Shown here: one piece after another, positions 34,033 through 43,440 of the stretch
Layout of the letters: every line of letters begins with the position of its first letter
Numbering within the stretch: position 1 is the first letter of the stretch
Assembly: GCF_005144585.1 (NCBI RefSeq)
Contig: NZ_SSMQ01000073.1
Location: 1 to 64,000, forward strand
Source: Polyangium fumosum
Lineage (GTDB): Bacteria > Myxococcota_A > Polyangia > Polyangiales > Polyangiaceae
DNA length: 64,000 nucleotides
Direction: 5' to 3'
Made by a program: the position numbers and the translations under genes
Notes under the pieces: model-generated
What the model was told of the DNA's origin: nothing
The model's database searches: none
What the model saw: the letters and a program-made list of their open reading frames with translations, nothing else

Positions 34033-34038
34033 TATACT
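34033..34038 (+). promoter_or_regulatory. Possible -10 box before the phosphoesterase-ligase gene
   Basis: TATACT lies 72 bases before the GTG start at 34110 in DNA that is otherwise GC-rich. I see no matching -35 at 16-18 bases, so this is only a candidate. Confidence 0.25.
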
Positions 34039-34109
34039 CATCGTCCCCCTCTGTCTGCTGTTCGTGTGCAGCAACATGGGCCCCCCGCTCACGCGGAGAA
34101 GAAGCGATC

Positions 34110-37100
34110 GTGAAAACCTTCACCTGGCTGCACCTCACTGATCTCCACATGGGCATGGTCGATCAAGACTGGCTGCTACCCAACGTCAAGGAGCAGCTCT
34201 TTCGGGACATCCAGGCCCTCGAAGCCTCCCTCGGTCCCGTCGATGTGGTGTTCTTCACCGGTGATCTCACGCAGCGGGGGGCCCGGAGCGAGTTCAGCAA
34301 GTTTCACGACTTCATTGAAGAGTTATGGTCGATCCTGCAGAACAAGGACGCGAAGCTTCTCGCGGTGCCTGGTAATCACGATCTACAGCGCCCGGGCCCG
34401 ACCTCCGACGTCGATTTGATGGTGCAGGGCTGGAGCGACCCAGCTACGCTGCCTGCAGACTTCTGGAAGCGTGACAGCCTTGCCAGGCAGCTGGTCAACA
34501 GCATCTTCGCCGAGTACAACGACTGGTGGCGCAACTGTCCCCGCCGTCCCCATATCCGCCAGGGTCTTATGGCCGGAGACTTCTCTGCCTCGCTGGAGAA
34601 GGATGGATTGCGCATCGGTGTGATTGGACTGAACGTTACCTTCCTTCAAATCCAAGGAGGCAACTACGAAGGCAAACTCGCCGTACACCCGCATCAATTC
34701 CACGCCGTATGCGGAGGAGATGGGCCCAAGTGGACATCCACGCACGACGCTGCCATTCTACTTACGCACCAGCCGCCTCAATGGCTGTACAAGGACGCGG
34801 CGCAACTCTTCTCATCGGAGATACAAGGCAATGACCGATTTGCTGTGCATCTCTGCGGCCACATGCACGAGCACTGCTTTACGCAGATAGCTATCAACCG
34901 CACGGAACCCGCAGTTCGTTGGCAAGGGCTTTCAACGTGCGGCCTCGAACGCTACCAGGTCATTCACGATCCGGCGGAACCGACGCCTGTAAGCATGGTA
35001 GACCGCCAGCATGGTTACTCGATCGGGCGACTGGAGTTCGGCGAGCAGGTGGTGCTGAAGTTCTGGCCACGTAGACTGGTGCCTCGCGGCGAGTTTGACT
35101 GGGACACCACGATTCGCCGGGTGGAGCCGAGCAACCACACTTCGCCGTTGATTCTCAAACCACGCAAGCGCACGGCTGCCAGCTACACGCTGCGCGCGAT
35201 CCTGGACGATGTCGCGCAACGAGCTAACCGTATCGAGCTACGTGCGCACAGTTCGCCTGGTGGGACTGTGCTTATGACCGAGCCCGCCGACCTCGTGACC
35301 CTCATCGCGAGCGTACTTAGAATGGCCGATTACACGTCGAAGTCTACCTCGGTGCTGGAGTCTTCAGCAGCCTTCTGGGCGTCCGACATGGGGCGCATTG
35401 TCCTCCAGGCAAGCCAGCGCGCACAGGGACAAACCTCACTCCAGCGCCTGTTCATCGGAAACGCCAGGAGCGATCAGGCGAAGGCAGTCGCCGAGGAGCA
35501 GCGCGAGGCTGGCATCGATCTTCGTTTTCTCGATCCGGTCGCCTACGAGCAGGCCGTGCGCCTGCACCTAAGAACACTGATCAACGAGCTCAAGCAGCTC
35601 GATCTCACCGAGGTCGACCTGGACGCCGCTGAGCAGGAGCCGCTGCGGCTTGCTTTCGCGGTTTACGGAAAGCCGCCGCGACGATTCCTCGGCTTCGACT
35701 TTCCACTGAGGAACGGGGCAGGAACTGCTTTTGGCTTCGTGTTCGAGCCGACGCGCGAACTGCTGGCGACTGCGGACAGAGTTCTCGCCGAGTGCTTCGC
35801 AAAGGCGCACAATCTTTCTACAGATGAGGAGAGGGCACAACGAGGTCTGGTGCTCTTCGGTGCGCACCGCTGGAAGCGCGGGCGCGTTATCCGCGAAGCG
35901 ATAGCCGCTGAGTTGGACGTGGTGTTGGCACATTGCACCGGTGATCAAGATATGGTGAGTCCTGCGTTCAAGTCCATTGTGCACGACGTTGTCGAAGTCG
36001 AGGAGCCAGATAACCCAGCTTTCCTGAAGAAACTGGGGCAGGATCTGACGAAACGGTTTCCCCACGGCTGGCATGCTCTCGGCTTGGATGACTACGTTTG
36101 CAGGCAGGCAGCCCTGCTGGCGGAGAGCGGCTTCAGGTATTATCCGCCGTCAGCGGACGAGATCACGCGGCAGAAGCATCGACTGCGGGCGATGTGGAAC
36201 GCATATTGCACGCAGAAGAAGCGACTGCCCCTTCATCCGGTACCGTTTGAGTATCGTGAGTACCACTCGTTCAACGCGCAGGGAACACCGCGCAAGCTTG
36301 AAGAGCTTACCCCACTCACCGGCCCATGCATCGTCAAGCCGGACGAACTCAGCGCATCCATTGAAATCAAGCGTGCGGCGACACCCGACCATATCGATGG
36401 ACGCGTGTCCGAATGTCTCGCTCACTTAGCGGAGAACTGGCGCCAGGAGGCGAGCAGACACGGCATTGACGTGCGGCCCCATATTCAAATTGAGGCTGAG
36501 ATCCCGCGCGCGCGACATCTCAATGGTCACGCAGACGCGGAGTTCAGCGTGGAGGTGCTCAGCGAGGGGCAACGGCACCACATCGTTGCGATTACACAGA
36601 AGTGGGTTTCTCAGGATTACGTCGAACTCGGTCACGTCGTACCAGCTGCCTCGTTTCCTGACGATCTCAAGGATGCTCTGCACACGTCGGTCACCGAACT
36701 GCTCAACCAACTCGACGTTTTTTGCGCCATAAGTCACTGGGAGTTCATCGTCACCACAAACCATCGCTTGGCGCTGGTTGAGGCTCAGCTGAGACCCGGC
36801 GGTGACCAGATCATGGATCTTATCGAGCGCGCCTATGGTGTCAGTGCTGAACGTGCCTTGTTTCGCTGGATGACTGGACGTGGCTTCGCATTTCCAACTA
36901 AAAATCGCTGCGTGGCAGCCATCTGCTACTTGAAGCCGGCAGTGCCCATCACCAGTTATCGTCGCATCGAGGACGGGGGGAATCTCGGCGCCGATCTTTC
37001 CGTCATGGAAAACGAACTGCGCGAGGCAGTCGCGCACGGGCCTTGGGCTGGTCCGACCAACTGGACGGATCGCTTTGTTTCACTCATCCGCACGGGCCAC

Positions 37101-37196
37101 TCTCTCGAAGAGGCGCGTACAGCCTGCATGCGTGCGGCACGTGAAGTGAGCTTGATCACCGACGACGGCCCCGTGCACATGGAGGTCGCCGGATGA
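34110..37196 (+). CDS. Metallophosphoesterase-ATP-grasp fusion protein
   Basis: This 1028-residue protein starts at GTG 34110, chosen because GGAGAAGAAG lies just upstream. Residues 1-300 are a calcineurin-like phosphoesterase with all metal motifs: DLH (11-13), GDLTQRG (51-57), GNHD (88-91), LLTHQPP (218-223) and GHMHEH (250-255). Residues about 350-570 form a middle domain I cannot place. Residues about 575-950 look like an ATP-grasp ligase: LVLFGAHRWKRGRVIREAIA, the lysine strand CIVKPDELSASIEIKRA near 740, and the metal-binding Glu in RLALVEAQLRPGGDQIMDLI near 888. Codon use is less GC3-biased than in the island's other genes. It overlaps the GNAT gene by 4 bases. A ligase, a hydrolase and an acetyltransferase together suggest small-molecule or nucleotide-linked chemistry; the substrate is unknown. 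Confidence 0.8.
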   Translation: MKTFTWLHLTDLHMGMVDQDWLLPNVKEQLFRDIQALEASLGPVDVVFFTGDLTQRGARSEFSKFHDFIEELWSILQNKDAKLLAVPGNHDLQRPGPTSDVDLMVQGWSDPATLPADFWKRDSLARQLVNSIFAEYNDWWRNCPRRPHIRQGLMAGDFSASLEKDGLRIGVIGLNVTFLQIQGGNYEGKLAVHPHQFHAVCGGDGPKWTSTHDAAILLTHQPPQWLYKDAAQLFSSEIQGNDRFAVHLCGHMHEHCFTQIAINRTEPAVRWQGLSTCGLERYQVIHDPAEPTPVSMVDRQHGYSIGRLEFGEQVVLKFWPRRLVPRGEFDWDTTIRRVEPSNHTSPLILKPRKRTAASYTLRAILDDVAQRANRIELRAHSSPGGTVLMTEPADLVTLIASVLRMADYTSKSTSVLESSAAFWASDMGRIVLQASQRAQGQTSLQRLFIGNARSDQAKAVAEEQREAGIDLRFLDPVAYEQAVRLHLRTLINELKQLDLTEVDLDAAEQEPLRLAFAVYGKPPRRFLGFDFPLRNGAGTAFGFVFEPTRELLATADRVLAECFAKAHNLSTDEERAQRGLVLFGAHRWKRGRVIREAIAAELDVVLAHCTGDQDMVSPAFKSIVHDVVEVEEPDNPAFLKKLGQDLTKRFPHGWHALGLDDYVCRQAALLAESGFRYYPPSADEITRQKHRLRAMWNAYCTQKKRLPLHPVPFEYREYHSFNAQGTPRKLEELTPLTGPCIVKPDELSASIEIKRAATPDHIDGRVSECLAHLAENWRQEASRHGIDVRPHIQIEAEIPRARHLNGHADAEFSVEVLSEGQRHHIVAITQKWVSQDYVELGHVVPAASFPDDLKDALHTSVTELLNQLDVFCAISHWEFIVTTNHRLALVEAQLRPGGDQIMDLIERAYGVSAERALFRWMTGRGFAFPTKNRCVAAICYLKPAVPITSYRRIEDGGNLGADLSVMENELREAVAHGPWAGPTNWTDRFVSLIRTGHSLEEARTACMRAAREVSLITDDGPVHMEVAG

Positions 37197-37678
37197 GCGA
37201 AGCAATCGAGCTGCGCTCACCTCGCCCGTTGGACGTGGCACAAATGGTGGAGGTATGCGCCGAAGCGCCGCACATCGCACAGCATTCGACGTACGTGTTC
37301 TGGCTCTTCGCGACGGTGTACCGCACTCGCTCGCTGGTGGCGATCAGCGCCGAGAACCAAGTCGTCGGATACCTTCTCTCCATGCCGACGACAGAGGCTC
37401 GTACAGAGTTGATCCTGCAAGTCGCCGTGCGTATGAACAATCAGGCGCGCGGTGTGGGCATCGCTTTGCTCAAGCAGCACGCCACAGTCGCGCGACTCCA
37501 AGGTGTCACTGCGCTGCTCACCTCGATCGAGGTCGGGTGCAAGCCGGGTGAATCGCTGATGCGCCGGGCTATCGCGGGTGGCTTCAAATATCGGGCCGTG
37601 CCATGGCCGGAGGATGCCGATCCTAGGCCAACACTCGGCGTTCCCGAGATCCTCTACCGGGCAGATCTGCTTGACTAA
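37193..37678 (+). CDS. GNAT-family N-acetyltransferase
   Basis: The 161-residue protein shows the GNAT fold order: LRSPRPLDVAQMVEVCAEAP at the start, the strand VVGYLLSMPTT, and the acetyl-CoA-binding region QVAVRMNNQARGVGIALLKQ, in which the usual Q/RxxGxG/A is RGVGIALL. The spacing recalls diaminobutyrate (EctA-like) acetyltransferases, where amines are the acceptors, but that is only similarity. Its ATG overlaps the end of the phosphoesterase-ATP-grasp gene (ATGA), so both are made together. There is no third gene in this unit: the next gene is convergent after 267 bases. Confidence 0.85.
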   Translation: MSEAIELRSPRPLDVAQMVEVCAEAPHIAQHSTYVFWLFATVYRTRSLVAISAENQVVGYLLSMPTTEARTELILQVAVRMNNQARGVGIALLKQHATVARLQGVTALLTSIEVGCKPGESLMRRAIAGGFKYRAVPWPEDADPRPTLGVPEILYRADLLD

Positions 37679-37945
37679 GTTCCGGCCCGAGGGGCGCGAG
37701 CCGCTCGCACCAGTGATAGGTTGCGGTGTCAGACGCGGCGGTGAGTATATTTCCAACGACGACCATCAGATGCCGTGAGCGATCGATTTCAACTCAGGCA
37801 AACGTCCGCATCGCCCGCGGCAACCGGAACCCCTGCAAAGTGGCTGGCGCACGCCGCTTGGACGGGTGCACGACCGTACGTACCCCGCTCGACGCTCGAA
37901 CCCGCGTACTGCACGTCGGATCATGATGCTCTGCTCACGCTGGGC

Positions 37946-39421
37946 CTACCTGCAACCCTCGCCCACCTCGGTCGGCACTCGCAGCACGACACAGGTGTAG
38001 TTGTTCTCGAAGCGCCGCCCGCCCACGACGTTCTTCATGAGAAGGTCACCGCGGTAGCTGAGGGTCAGAAGCAGGTCTTTCGACCTCGCCACGAGTGCAC
38101 GCCCCGCACCCCAGGCAAGCGGGAGGAGCTGCCGTTCGCGCCCATGCTGATCGAAACCCGCCAGGAAGGCGGGGGTCCAGGCATCAGGGACTCCCGCGGT
38201 CAAGGGCTTGTCCATCCGCAGCGTCCCAAGGTAGACGAAGTCCAAGAAGCCGCCGATGACCCAAGGCCGGTCGTTGCCATCGACAGTCAGGCCATCCACG
38301 AACATCCCCTTATCGCTAGTAGCGATCGAACGAGCAAATAGCAGTTTGCCGTTCGGATCTGCCTTCATCAGCAACCCAGTGCCGCCGAACTCGTGGAAGC
38401 GCTGAGTGCGGTCCTCGAGGACGGTCCCATCTGCTAGCCGGATGGTCCCGTTGAAGGTCGTGGCTGCATACAAATTGCCCTCCTGATCTGCGGCGAGGTG
38501 CGGGGCGGAGAGCGCAGCGTTCGAGCCGCCTGTCATTTCGACGATGGTCCGACGCCACTGTTCCGTGCCATCAGCCCCTAGTTTCACGAGATCACCGCTT
38601 GCCGGATGGCCTTCTTCGCTCGAGCGGATCCACAGGTACAGGTTGTCTCCGTGCACAACGATATTGCGATCGTTGGAATCGTCGCGAGACGGACTTGAAC
38701 CTCCAATCGATCCGGACAATCGCTTTTCCCACTTCAATGCACCACGCGCATCGTACTTGAGCACGGCGACTGTGGACGACGTCTCGCGCGGAGGCACAAT
38801 TCCGACGGCAAAGACGTTGCCCGCCCCGTCCATCGCGATGCTCGCCAGCTCCGCTCGTCCCTCGAGCGGCTGGACCCAGGTTACGGCTGACGCCGTGTTG
38901 AGGCGCGCAACGTAATCCCCGCGGGGCAATTGGCGCCCACCCAAGCTGATCTCCGGGGGAGGAGGCTTTTCTTCCAGCGGTCCCATGTCGCCGAGGATCG
39001 CGAACCCCCGCGCGCCGGACGCTGTCGCGACATCTTTGACGCGACGGGCCGGAAGCGTCTCCAGCAGCGTGACACCCCCTCCAGGCGACAGCTCCCCTCC
39101 GTACGAGCCGACGAATGTCTTGCCCGCCACCGTGTTCCTCCCCGCATTCGTGCCGGCGAAGACGATGCGATCGTCGGCGTCGACTCCGAGGTGCACGCAG
39201 AAGCTCTGCCGGTACCCCTGCTCGTCCTCTCCGTCCAGCGCAGGGCCATACAGAACGGACGGGCGGCAGGATGGCGCGGGAGGTGCTTCCGGTGCGGGAA
39301 CCGGCGTCGCCGAAGTCGTGCCCGAGCAGCCCGAAAAGAATGCGGCGAAGAGGAGCCCGAACGCAAACGAGTCACGGGCAGTTGGGCTGAAAGAGCTTCT
39401 GGCCGTGCGTCGGGATCTCAC
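37946..39421 (-). CDS. Beta-propeller lipoprotein
   Basis: A lipoprotein signal peptide is clear (FAFGLLFAAFFSGC) but no ATG lies close. I choose the GTG at 39421, giving VRSRRTARSSFSPTARDS before the hydrophobic part; an ATG at 39487 would give a very long N-terminus. The start lies inside the 3' end of the preceding effector-like gene, overlapping by 50 bases. The mature protein of about 460 residues is built of repeats like GNLYAATTFNGTIRLADG and GNVFAVGIVPP, typical of extracellular beta-propellers in myxobacteria. Translational coupling to the effector candidate makes an immunity or accessory role worth testing, though similar lipoproteins are common in this group. Confidence 0.75.
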   Translation of the reverse strand: MRSRRTARSSFSPTARDSFAFGLLFAAFFSGCSGTTSATPVPAPEAPPAPSCRPSVLYGPALDGEDEQGYRQSFCVHLGVDADDRIVFAGTNAGRNTVAGKTFVGSYGGELSPGGGVTLLETLPARRVKDVATASGARGFAILGDMGPLEEKPPPPEISLGGRQLPRGDYVARLNTASAVTWVQPLEGRAELASIAMDGAGNVFAVGIVPPRETSSTVAVLKYDARGALKWEKRLSGSIGGSSPSRDDSNDRNIVVHGDNLYLWIRSSEEGHPASGDLVKLGADGTEQWRRTIVEMTGGSNAALSAPHLAADQEGNLYAATTFNGTIRLADGTVLEDRTQRFHEFGGTGLLMKADPNGKLLFARSIATSDKGMFVDGLTVDGNDRPWVIGGFLDFVYLGTLRMDKPLTAGVPDAWTPAFLAGFDQHGRERQLLPLAWGAGRALVARSKDLLLTLSYRGDLLMKNVVGGRRFENNYTCVVLRVPTEVGEGCR

Positions 39422-40607
39422 GGAAGCTGGGGTGGGTTTTGTCACCGTTGTGCTCGGGCTGGTTGGCGCTTGGGTTCGACTCGTCATCGACGATCCATAT
39501 TTGGATGAGCCCCAGCACTTGCTGTGAGGCCACAAGATTCTGATATGCGCGGAATTCGGTTTGAAGCAGGTTGGCCATGGCATACCCGAATTTCCGATCC
39601 TTGCCCACGTTGCACGTGAGCCCCGTGAAGCGCGCCACGCCATACTCCCTGAACGCTCGGCCGATCTTCACCAAACCCAGAAACTTCTGGGGATCGTAGG
39701 AGTCAACCATCGATTGCGCGTTCGGTGGAATGGGTACGAGCTTGTCCCCTTCCAGCTTCGCCACGTTCTGGATTTCGATGATCTTTTGAGCGTCGATGGT
39801 GTGCTTGTGCTCGCTCACGCCGCCCAGCTCCGGAACCGTATCGAGCGTCGATTCGGCGAAGCCCCGGTGGCCCAGGGCTCCTCCGTGGCCAGTCATCAGG
39901 ATGATCTCCTTGCCCCTGGCAATCTTCGCGGCCTCGACCATGATCTTTTCGAAGTCCGACCACCTCGCGCCCAGCGTAATTTCGAGGACTTTGCGATGCT
40001 TCAGATCGGCAGCGAGCCATTGCTGGGCGAAGCGGTAGTTGGCCAGCATCAGTTCGCCCTCGTGGGAGGACGTCTTGAAGGTGCCCTTCTTGGGTACGAT
40101 CATGACGTCCTTGCTATCCGGCGACGGTGAGACGTGCACAGGTTTCCCGCACGTCGCCTGCACGTTCAGCGTCGCATCCGCGGGGGGAGGGGCACTACGC
40201 GCAGGGGCTACCGGCCCAGGAGGCCCGACCTGCTTCTGGTTCTTGAACGTGTACGTGACGGTTGCGTTGTCGCCTTCGCCGTCGCTGTAACGACCCGCAT
40301 GGCCGCCTTCCGGACGCACGGTAAGGCTGTACTTGTTGTCTCCGATGAAGGGATTGTCCCACCAGAGCTCAAGTGTCGTGCCGTTGTCGGCCTCGTAAAT
40401 GGCCCGCCCCTCGGTGCCGGTCATGAAGCCGTTCGATTCGGACTCCCATGTCGCTCGACCACCAGGGCTGACTTCTCGGGGTGGCTGCTGCTCGCGCTTG
40501 TCAGCGCCGGTGCTCCAGATCCCGTGATCCAGAGTGGCCGCCTGCTTCAGCCGGAGACGCTGATCGCTGTCGTTGATGAAGATGCACTTGACGCTGCGCG
40601 CTGCCAT
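39372..40607 (-). CDS. Candidate T6SS effector with aegerolysin-like N-terminus
   Basis: The 411-residue protein starts at ATG 40607 behind GAGGAG. Residues 1-125 resemble an aegerolysin-type beta-sandwich (VKCIFINDSDQRLRLKQA, FMTGTEGRAIYEADNGTTLE, LWWDNPFIGDNKYSL), a family that binds lipids and includes pore-forming partners. A proline linker (VGPPGPVAPARSAPPPA) leads to a C-terminal domain of about 270 residues with ILMTGHGGALGHRG and VARFTGLTCNVGKDRKFGYA. The latter has some look of a hydrolase with conserved His, Gly and Cys but is not recognised. The gene lies 24 bases after vgrG on the same strand, the usual place of a VgrG-delivered effector. It lacks a signal peptide, as expected for such cargo. 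Confidence 0.65.
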   Translation of the reverse strand: MAARSVKCIFINDSDQRLRLKQAATLDHGIWSTGADKREQQPPREVSPGGRATWESESNGFMTGTEGRAIYEADNGTTLELWWDNPFIGDNKYSLTVRPEGGHAGRYSDGEGDNATVTYTFKNQKQVGPPGPVAPARSAPPPADATLNVQATCGKPVHVSPSPDSKDVMIVPKKGTFKTSSHEGELMLANYRFAQQWLAADLKHRKVLEITLGARWSDFEKIMVEAAKIARGKEIILMTGHGGALGHRGFAESTLDTVPELGGVSEHKHTIDAQKIIEIQNVAKLEGDKLVPIPPNAQSMVDSYDPQKFLGLVKIGRAFREYGVARFTGLTCNVGKDRKFGYAMANLLQTEFRAYQNLVASQQVLGLIQIWIVDDESNPSANQPEHNGDKTHPSFREIPTHGQKLFQPNCP

Positions 40608-40631
40608 CGCGATCCCTGCTCCTCGGGCGCT

Positions 40632-43319
40632 TCAGTGCCCGTGCACTTCCGAGAGCTTTGCAGCCGTCTGGCTGTCCAGTCTGCCGGTTGGTTCGATCCC
40701 GTGGTCCTCCTGGAACTCGCGCAACGCGCGCGCGGTATCCACGTCGAGCTCGTCCCCGATCTCACCCCAAAAGTAACCGAGGTTCTTGAGGCGGGTTTGC
40801 GCGCCCCGCACGCTCGTGGCCTCCGGGAGGTCGCGCAGCGCGACGTTGTACCGAAGCCTTTTCCCCCTCGGACGGCCATCGACGAAGAGAACCACCTGTG
40901 CAGCGTCGGCATGCTTCGGAATGTCCAGCTCGAGCTGGCCTTCTGGGCCTGTCGAACCCTCGAACGCCACGCCACCGGCGGTGAGCATGTATTCCTTGTT
41001 CGCGTAGGGCACGAAGTCGGGATCGGTGAGCTTCAGCGAGAGCCGCTGCGTCTCGAGCGGCGTTCCATCGGGGTTCTCCGCGAGCTCCGAAATGCCCTTG
41101 CAATTGAGCTTGACCTGCACCCCGTCGAGCCGTGCATCTTCCTCGAGCACGAGGCTCGCCTTCGAGGAGACGATGCGGACGGCCTTGCTCACGATCTCCG
41201 CCTCCTCGCCGAGCACGAGCGAGGGCCCCTTGCCGGTCAGGGTCACCGACTCGGTGCCCTCGAACGCGAGTTTGCCGGAGCGGATCGTGACCTGGTTCCG
41301 GTTCAATTCGATGGCACTATCGCCGCACTGGAGGACGAGTCGATCCTGTGCCGTCAGGCGGATCGTGCGGCCTGCACCGACCGAACAGTCGCCCCAGGAG
41401 AAGATGTCGGCGGTCTGGGGAGCATCCCCGCTGCCAATGGTCAGACCAAGCCCGCCGGCCTGAATGCTGAAGAGGCCTTCGATGGTTGTGGTACGGCTCC
41501 GCTTGACGAGTTCGTGATCCTCACCGTGAACGGTGAGCCACCGACTCTTGCCGACTTCGGTCCGAAGCGCGTCCCCGATCCGCTCGAAGGAGCTTTTCGC
41601 GACGGCGACGGTCTGGTCTCCGGCGACAGCATCTGACCGGTTGCCACTGATCATCAGGCTCTGGTTGCCTGCGATCGTGCTCGTTTCGTTGTGTCCGATC
41701 GTGGTGATGCGATCGTGAAGCACCTCTTCCTGAAGATCCCGCTGTGCGTGGAGATAGATCAGCTCACCACCGTGCCGGTCCTCGAAGGAGAGCTCGTTGA
41801 ATCCACTGCCGCCAGGGCTCGTGCTCGTCCTGAGCCCGCTCTTCGTTTTCTCGTGCGGCAACCTGAAGGGCACGGGGTGCGTCGCGTTGTACACGCAGCC
41901 GACGATCACCGGACAGTCCTGATCACCCCCGAGGAAGGACACCATGACCTCCATGCCGATGCGGGGGATGAACTGGAGTCCCCAGGAAGCACCGGCCCAA
42001 GCCTGGATGACACGGATCCAGCAGGAGGAGCGCTCGTTGCGCTTCCCTTCGCGGTCCCAGTGGAATTGCACCTTGATGCGTCCATGCTCGTCGACGTGGA
42101 TCTCTTCGTTCTGAGGCCCGACGACGGTGGCCGACTCGAGCACCTGGCGAAGCACGCGTCGAGGACGCTTCGGCCGGAAGGGGACGCTGGCGGGGACGCA
42201 CTCGAAGCGCGACTTGTACGAGTCGCTCGCCGACGTCGCGAATGACGGAGCATGGCCCTCGTGCTCGACTCGCGTGACGACGTACTCTCCGGCGAGCTTC
42301 GGGTCCGCATCAGCCGCGAGGCGAAAGCGATGTCCTGGCAGGAGACGGCGACAAGCCGTCTCTCCTTCGCCCGCAACTGCCGCACGACGATGCTGCTCGA
42401 GCTGGGTACACGCCTGGGTGGTATCAGCTTCGGCCTCCTGGTACTCGCCTCGGGGGTTGTAGATGCGGAGAGAGGATTCGGCGCCTTCGGTGGTGGCTTC
42501 TGCCTTCAGGTCGAGGAGCGGCCGGCGGAAGTCGTAGTCGCCCAGGAGCACCGCTCCAGGGCGGATCGCGCGACGAAGCGAGAACCGAAGAACATCGTCC
42601 TCGGTGAAGTTCATGCCAGCGCGGTCTCTCACGCGCAGGCGGGGAGCAGGAGCCTGGCCGAGCTGCGAGAGGACAAACGCGCCAGTCACGTCGAGCTCGT
42701 GGGCGGCGGCCTCGGCGATCGGCGGGTACGCCTCGTGCCCATCACCGAAGATCACCGTCTCCGTGGCGGTTTCTCCCTCTGGGTGCTCGAAGAAGTAGAA
42801 GATGCCTTCCTCGGCCAGCAGGCGACGGATGCATGCGAAGTCGGACTCCTGGTACTGCAGGCAGTACGCGCGGCGGGCGTAGGTGCGACTGAGCTTCCAG
42901 GTGGTCGCAATGTTCGCCTCGGCCAGGATGGCGGTGACGATCTCGGGGACCGTGCGGTCCTGACAGATGCGGCTGGTAACACGATGTCGGAGGAGCCAGA
43001 GGCGCGGAACGAGCCGCAGGCGGCATGCTTGGCGGCCCTGATCGGCGCTAGGTACCTGGGGCTCGACGGAGGCGATGATGCCTCGCACGAGCCGAGGCGC
43101 TCGGGAGGGGATGTTGAAGGACAACGTTGCCGGCCGACCTAGGAGGTCCTGCAGGTCGACGTCGGGGGCGGCAAGGACGAGGACGTCGAACGCGTACGGC
43201 TTCGACATCTCCTCGCGCCCCTTGAAGGAGACGACCTCGAAGGATCGTGTGGGCGTGACGATGAACTTGAACTGGCTCTCACCCTGGTCAGGCGAGGCGC
43301 GGAAGGTAGAGACGGCCAT
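40632..43319 (-). CDS. vgrG: VgrG spike protein with peptidoglycan-binding tail
   Basis: From ATG 43319 (MAVSTFRASPDQGESQFKFI) the product is 895 residues. The gp27-like part has RRLLAEEGIFYFFEHPEGE. The gp5/OB part carries GRIKVQFHWDREGKRNERSSC and WAGASWGLQFIPRIGMEVMV with FLGGDQDCPVIVGCVYN, and the beta-helix region has repeating Gly-rich turns. After residue 820 comes a C-terminal extension (about 75 residues) resembling a peptidoglycan-binding domain: VRGAQTRLKNLGYFWGEIGD and RALREFQEDHGIEPTGRLD. This makes it an evolved VgrG that may grip the cell wall of the target. No other structural T6SS genes are in the window, so it is an orphan spike using an apparatus encoded elsewhere. It is divergent from the PAAR gene. 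Confidence 0.92.
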   Translation of the reverse strand: MAVSTFRASPDQGESQFKFIVTPTRSFEVVSFKGREEMSKPYAFDVLVLAAPDVDLQDLLGRPATLSFNIPSRAPRLVRGIIASVEPQVPSADQGRQACRLRLVPRLWLLRHRVTSRICQDRTVPEIVTAILAEANIATTWKLSRTYARRAYCLQYQESDFACIRRLLAEEGIFYFFEHPEGETATETVIFGDGHEAYPPIAEAAAHELDVTGAFVLSQLGQAPAPRLRVRDRAGMNFTEDDVLRFSLRRAIRPGAVLLGDYDFRRPLLDLKAEATTEGAESSLRIYNPRGEYQEAEADTTQACTQLEQHRRAAVAGEGETACRRLLPGHRFRLAADADPKLAGEYVVTRVEHEGHAPSFATSASDSYKSRFECVPASVPFRPKRPRRVLRQVLESATVVGPQNEEIHVDEHGRIKVQFHWDREGKRNERSSCWIRVIQAWAGASWGLQFIPRIGMEVMVSFLGGDQDCPVIVGCVYNATHPVPFRLPHEKTKSGLRTSTSPGGSGFNELSFEDRHGGELIYLHAQRDLQEEVLHDRITTIGHNETSTIAGNQSLMISGNRSDAVAGDQTVAVAKSSFERIGDALRTEVGKSRWLTVHGEDHELVKRSRTTTIEGLFSIQAGGLGLTIGSGDAPQTADIFSWGDCSVGAGRTIRLTAQDRLVLQCGDSAIELNRNQVTIRSGKLAFEGTESVTLTGKGPSLVLGEEAEIVSKAVRIVSSKASLVLEEDARLDGVQVKLNCKGISELAENPDGTPLETQRLSLKLTDPDFVPYANKEYMLTAGGVAFEGSTGPEGQLELDIPKHADAAQVVLFVDGRPRGKRLRYNVALRDLPEATSVRGAQTRLKNLGYFWGEIGDELDVDTARALREFQEDHGIEPTGRLDSQTAAKLSEVHGH

Positions 43320-43440
43320 GCGGGTGTCCGGCGGGTGAAGCCTGGTGCTCGAGGATAACTCACAACGCGGTCGACGTGGGGGAGCGTGCCATGAACGGCA
43401 TGCTGTACCCAGCCGGGAACGCCGGGGTAGGATCGGGAGC

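Noticed and set aside
42252..43142. A 296-residue plus-strand frame inside vgrG
   Set aside because: Antisense to the VgrG spike domain with clear motifs on the minus strand.
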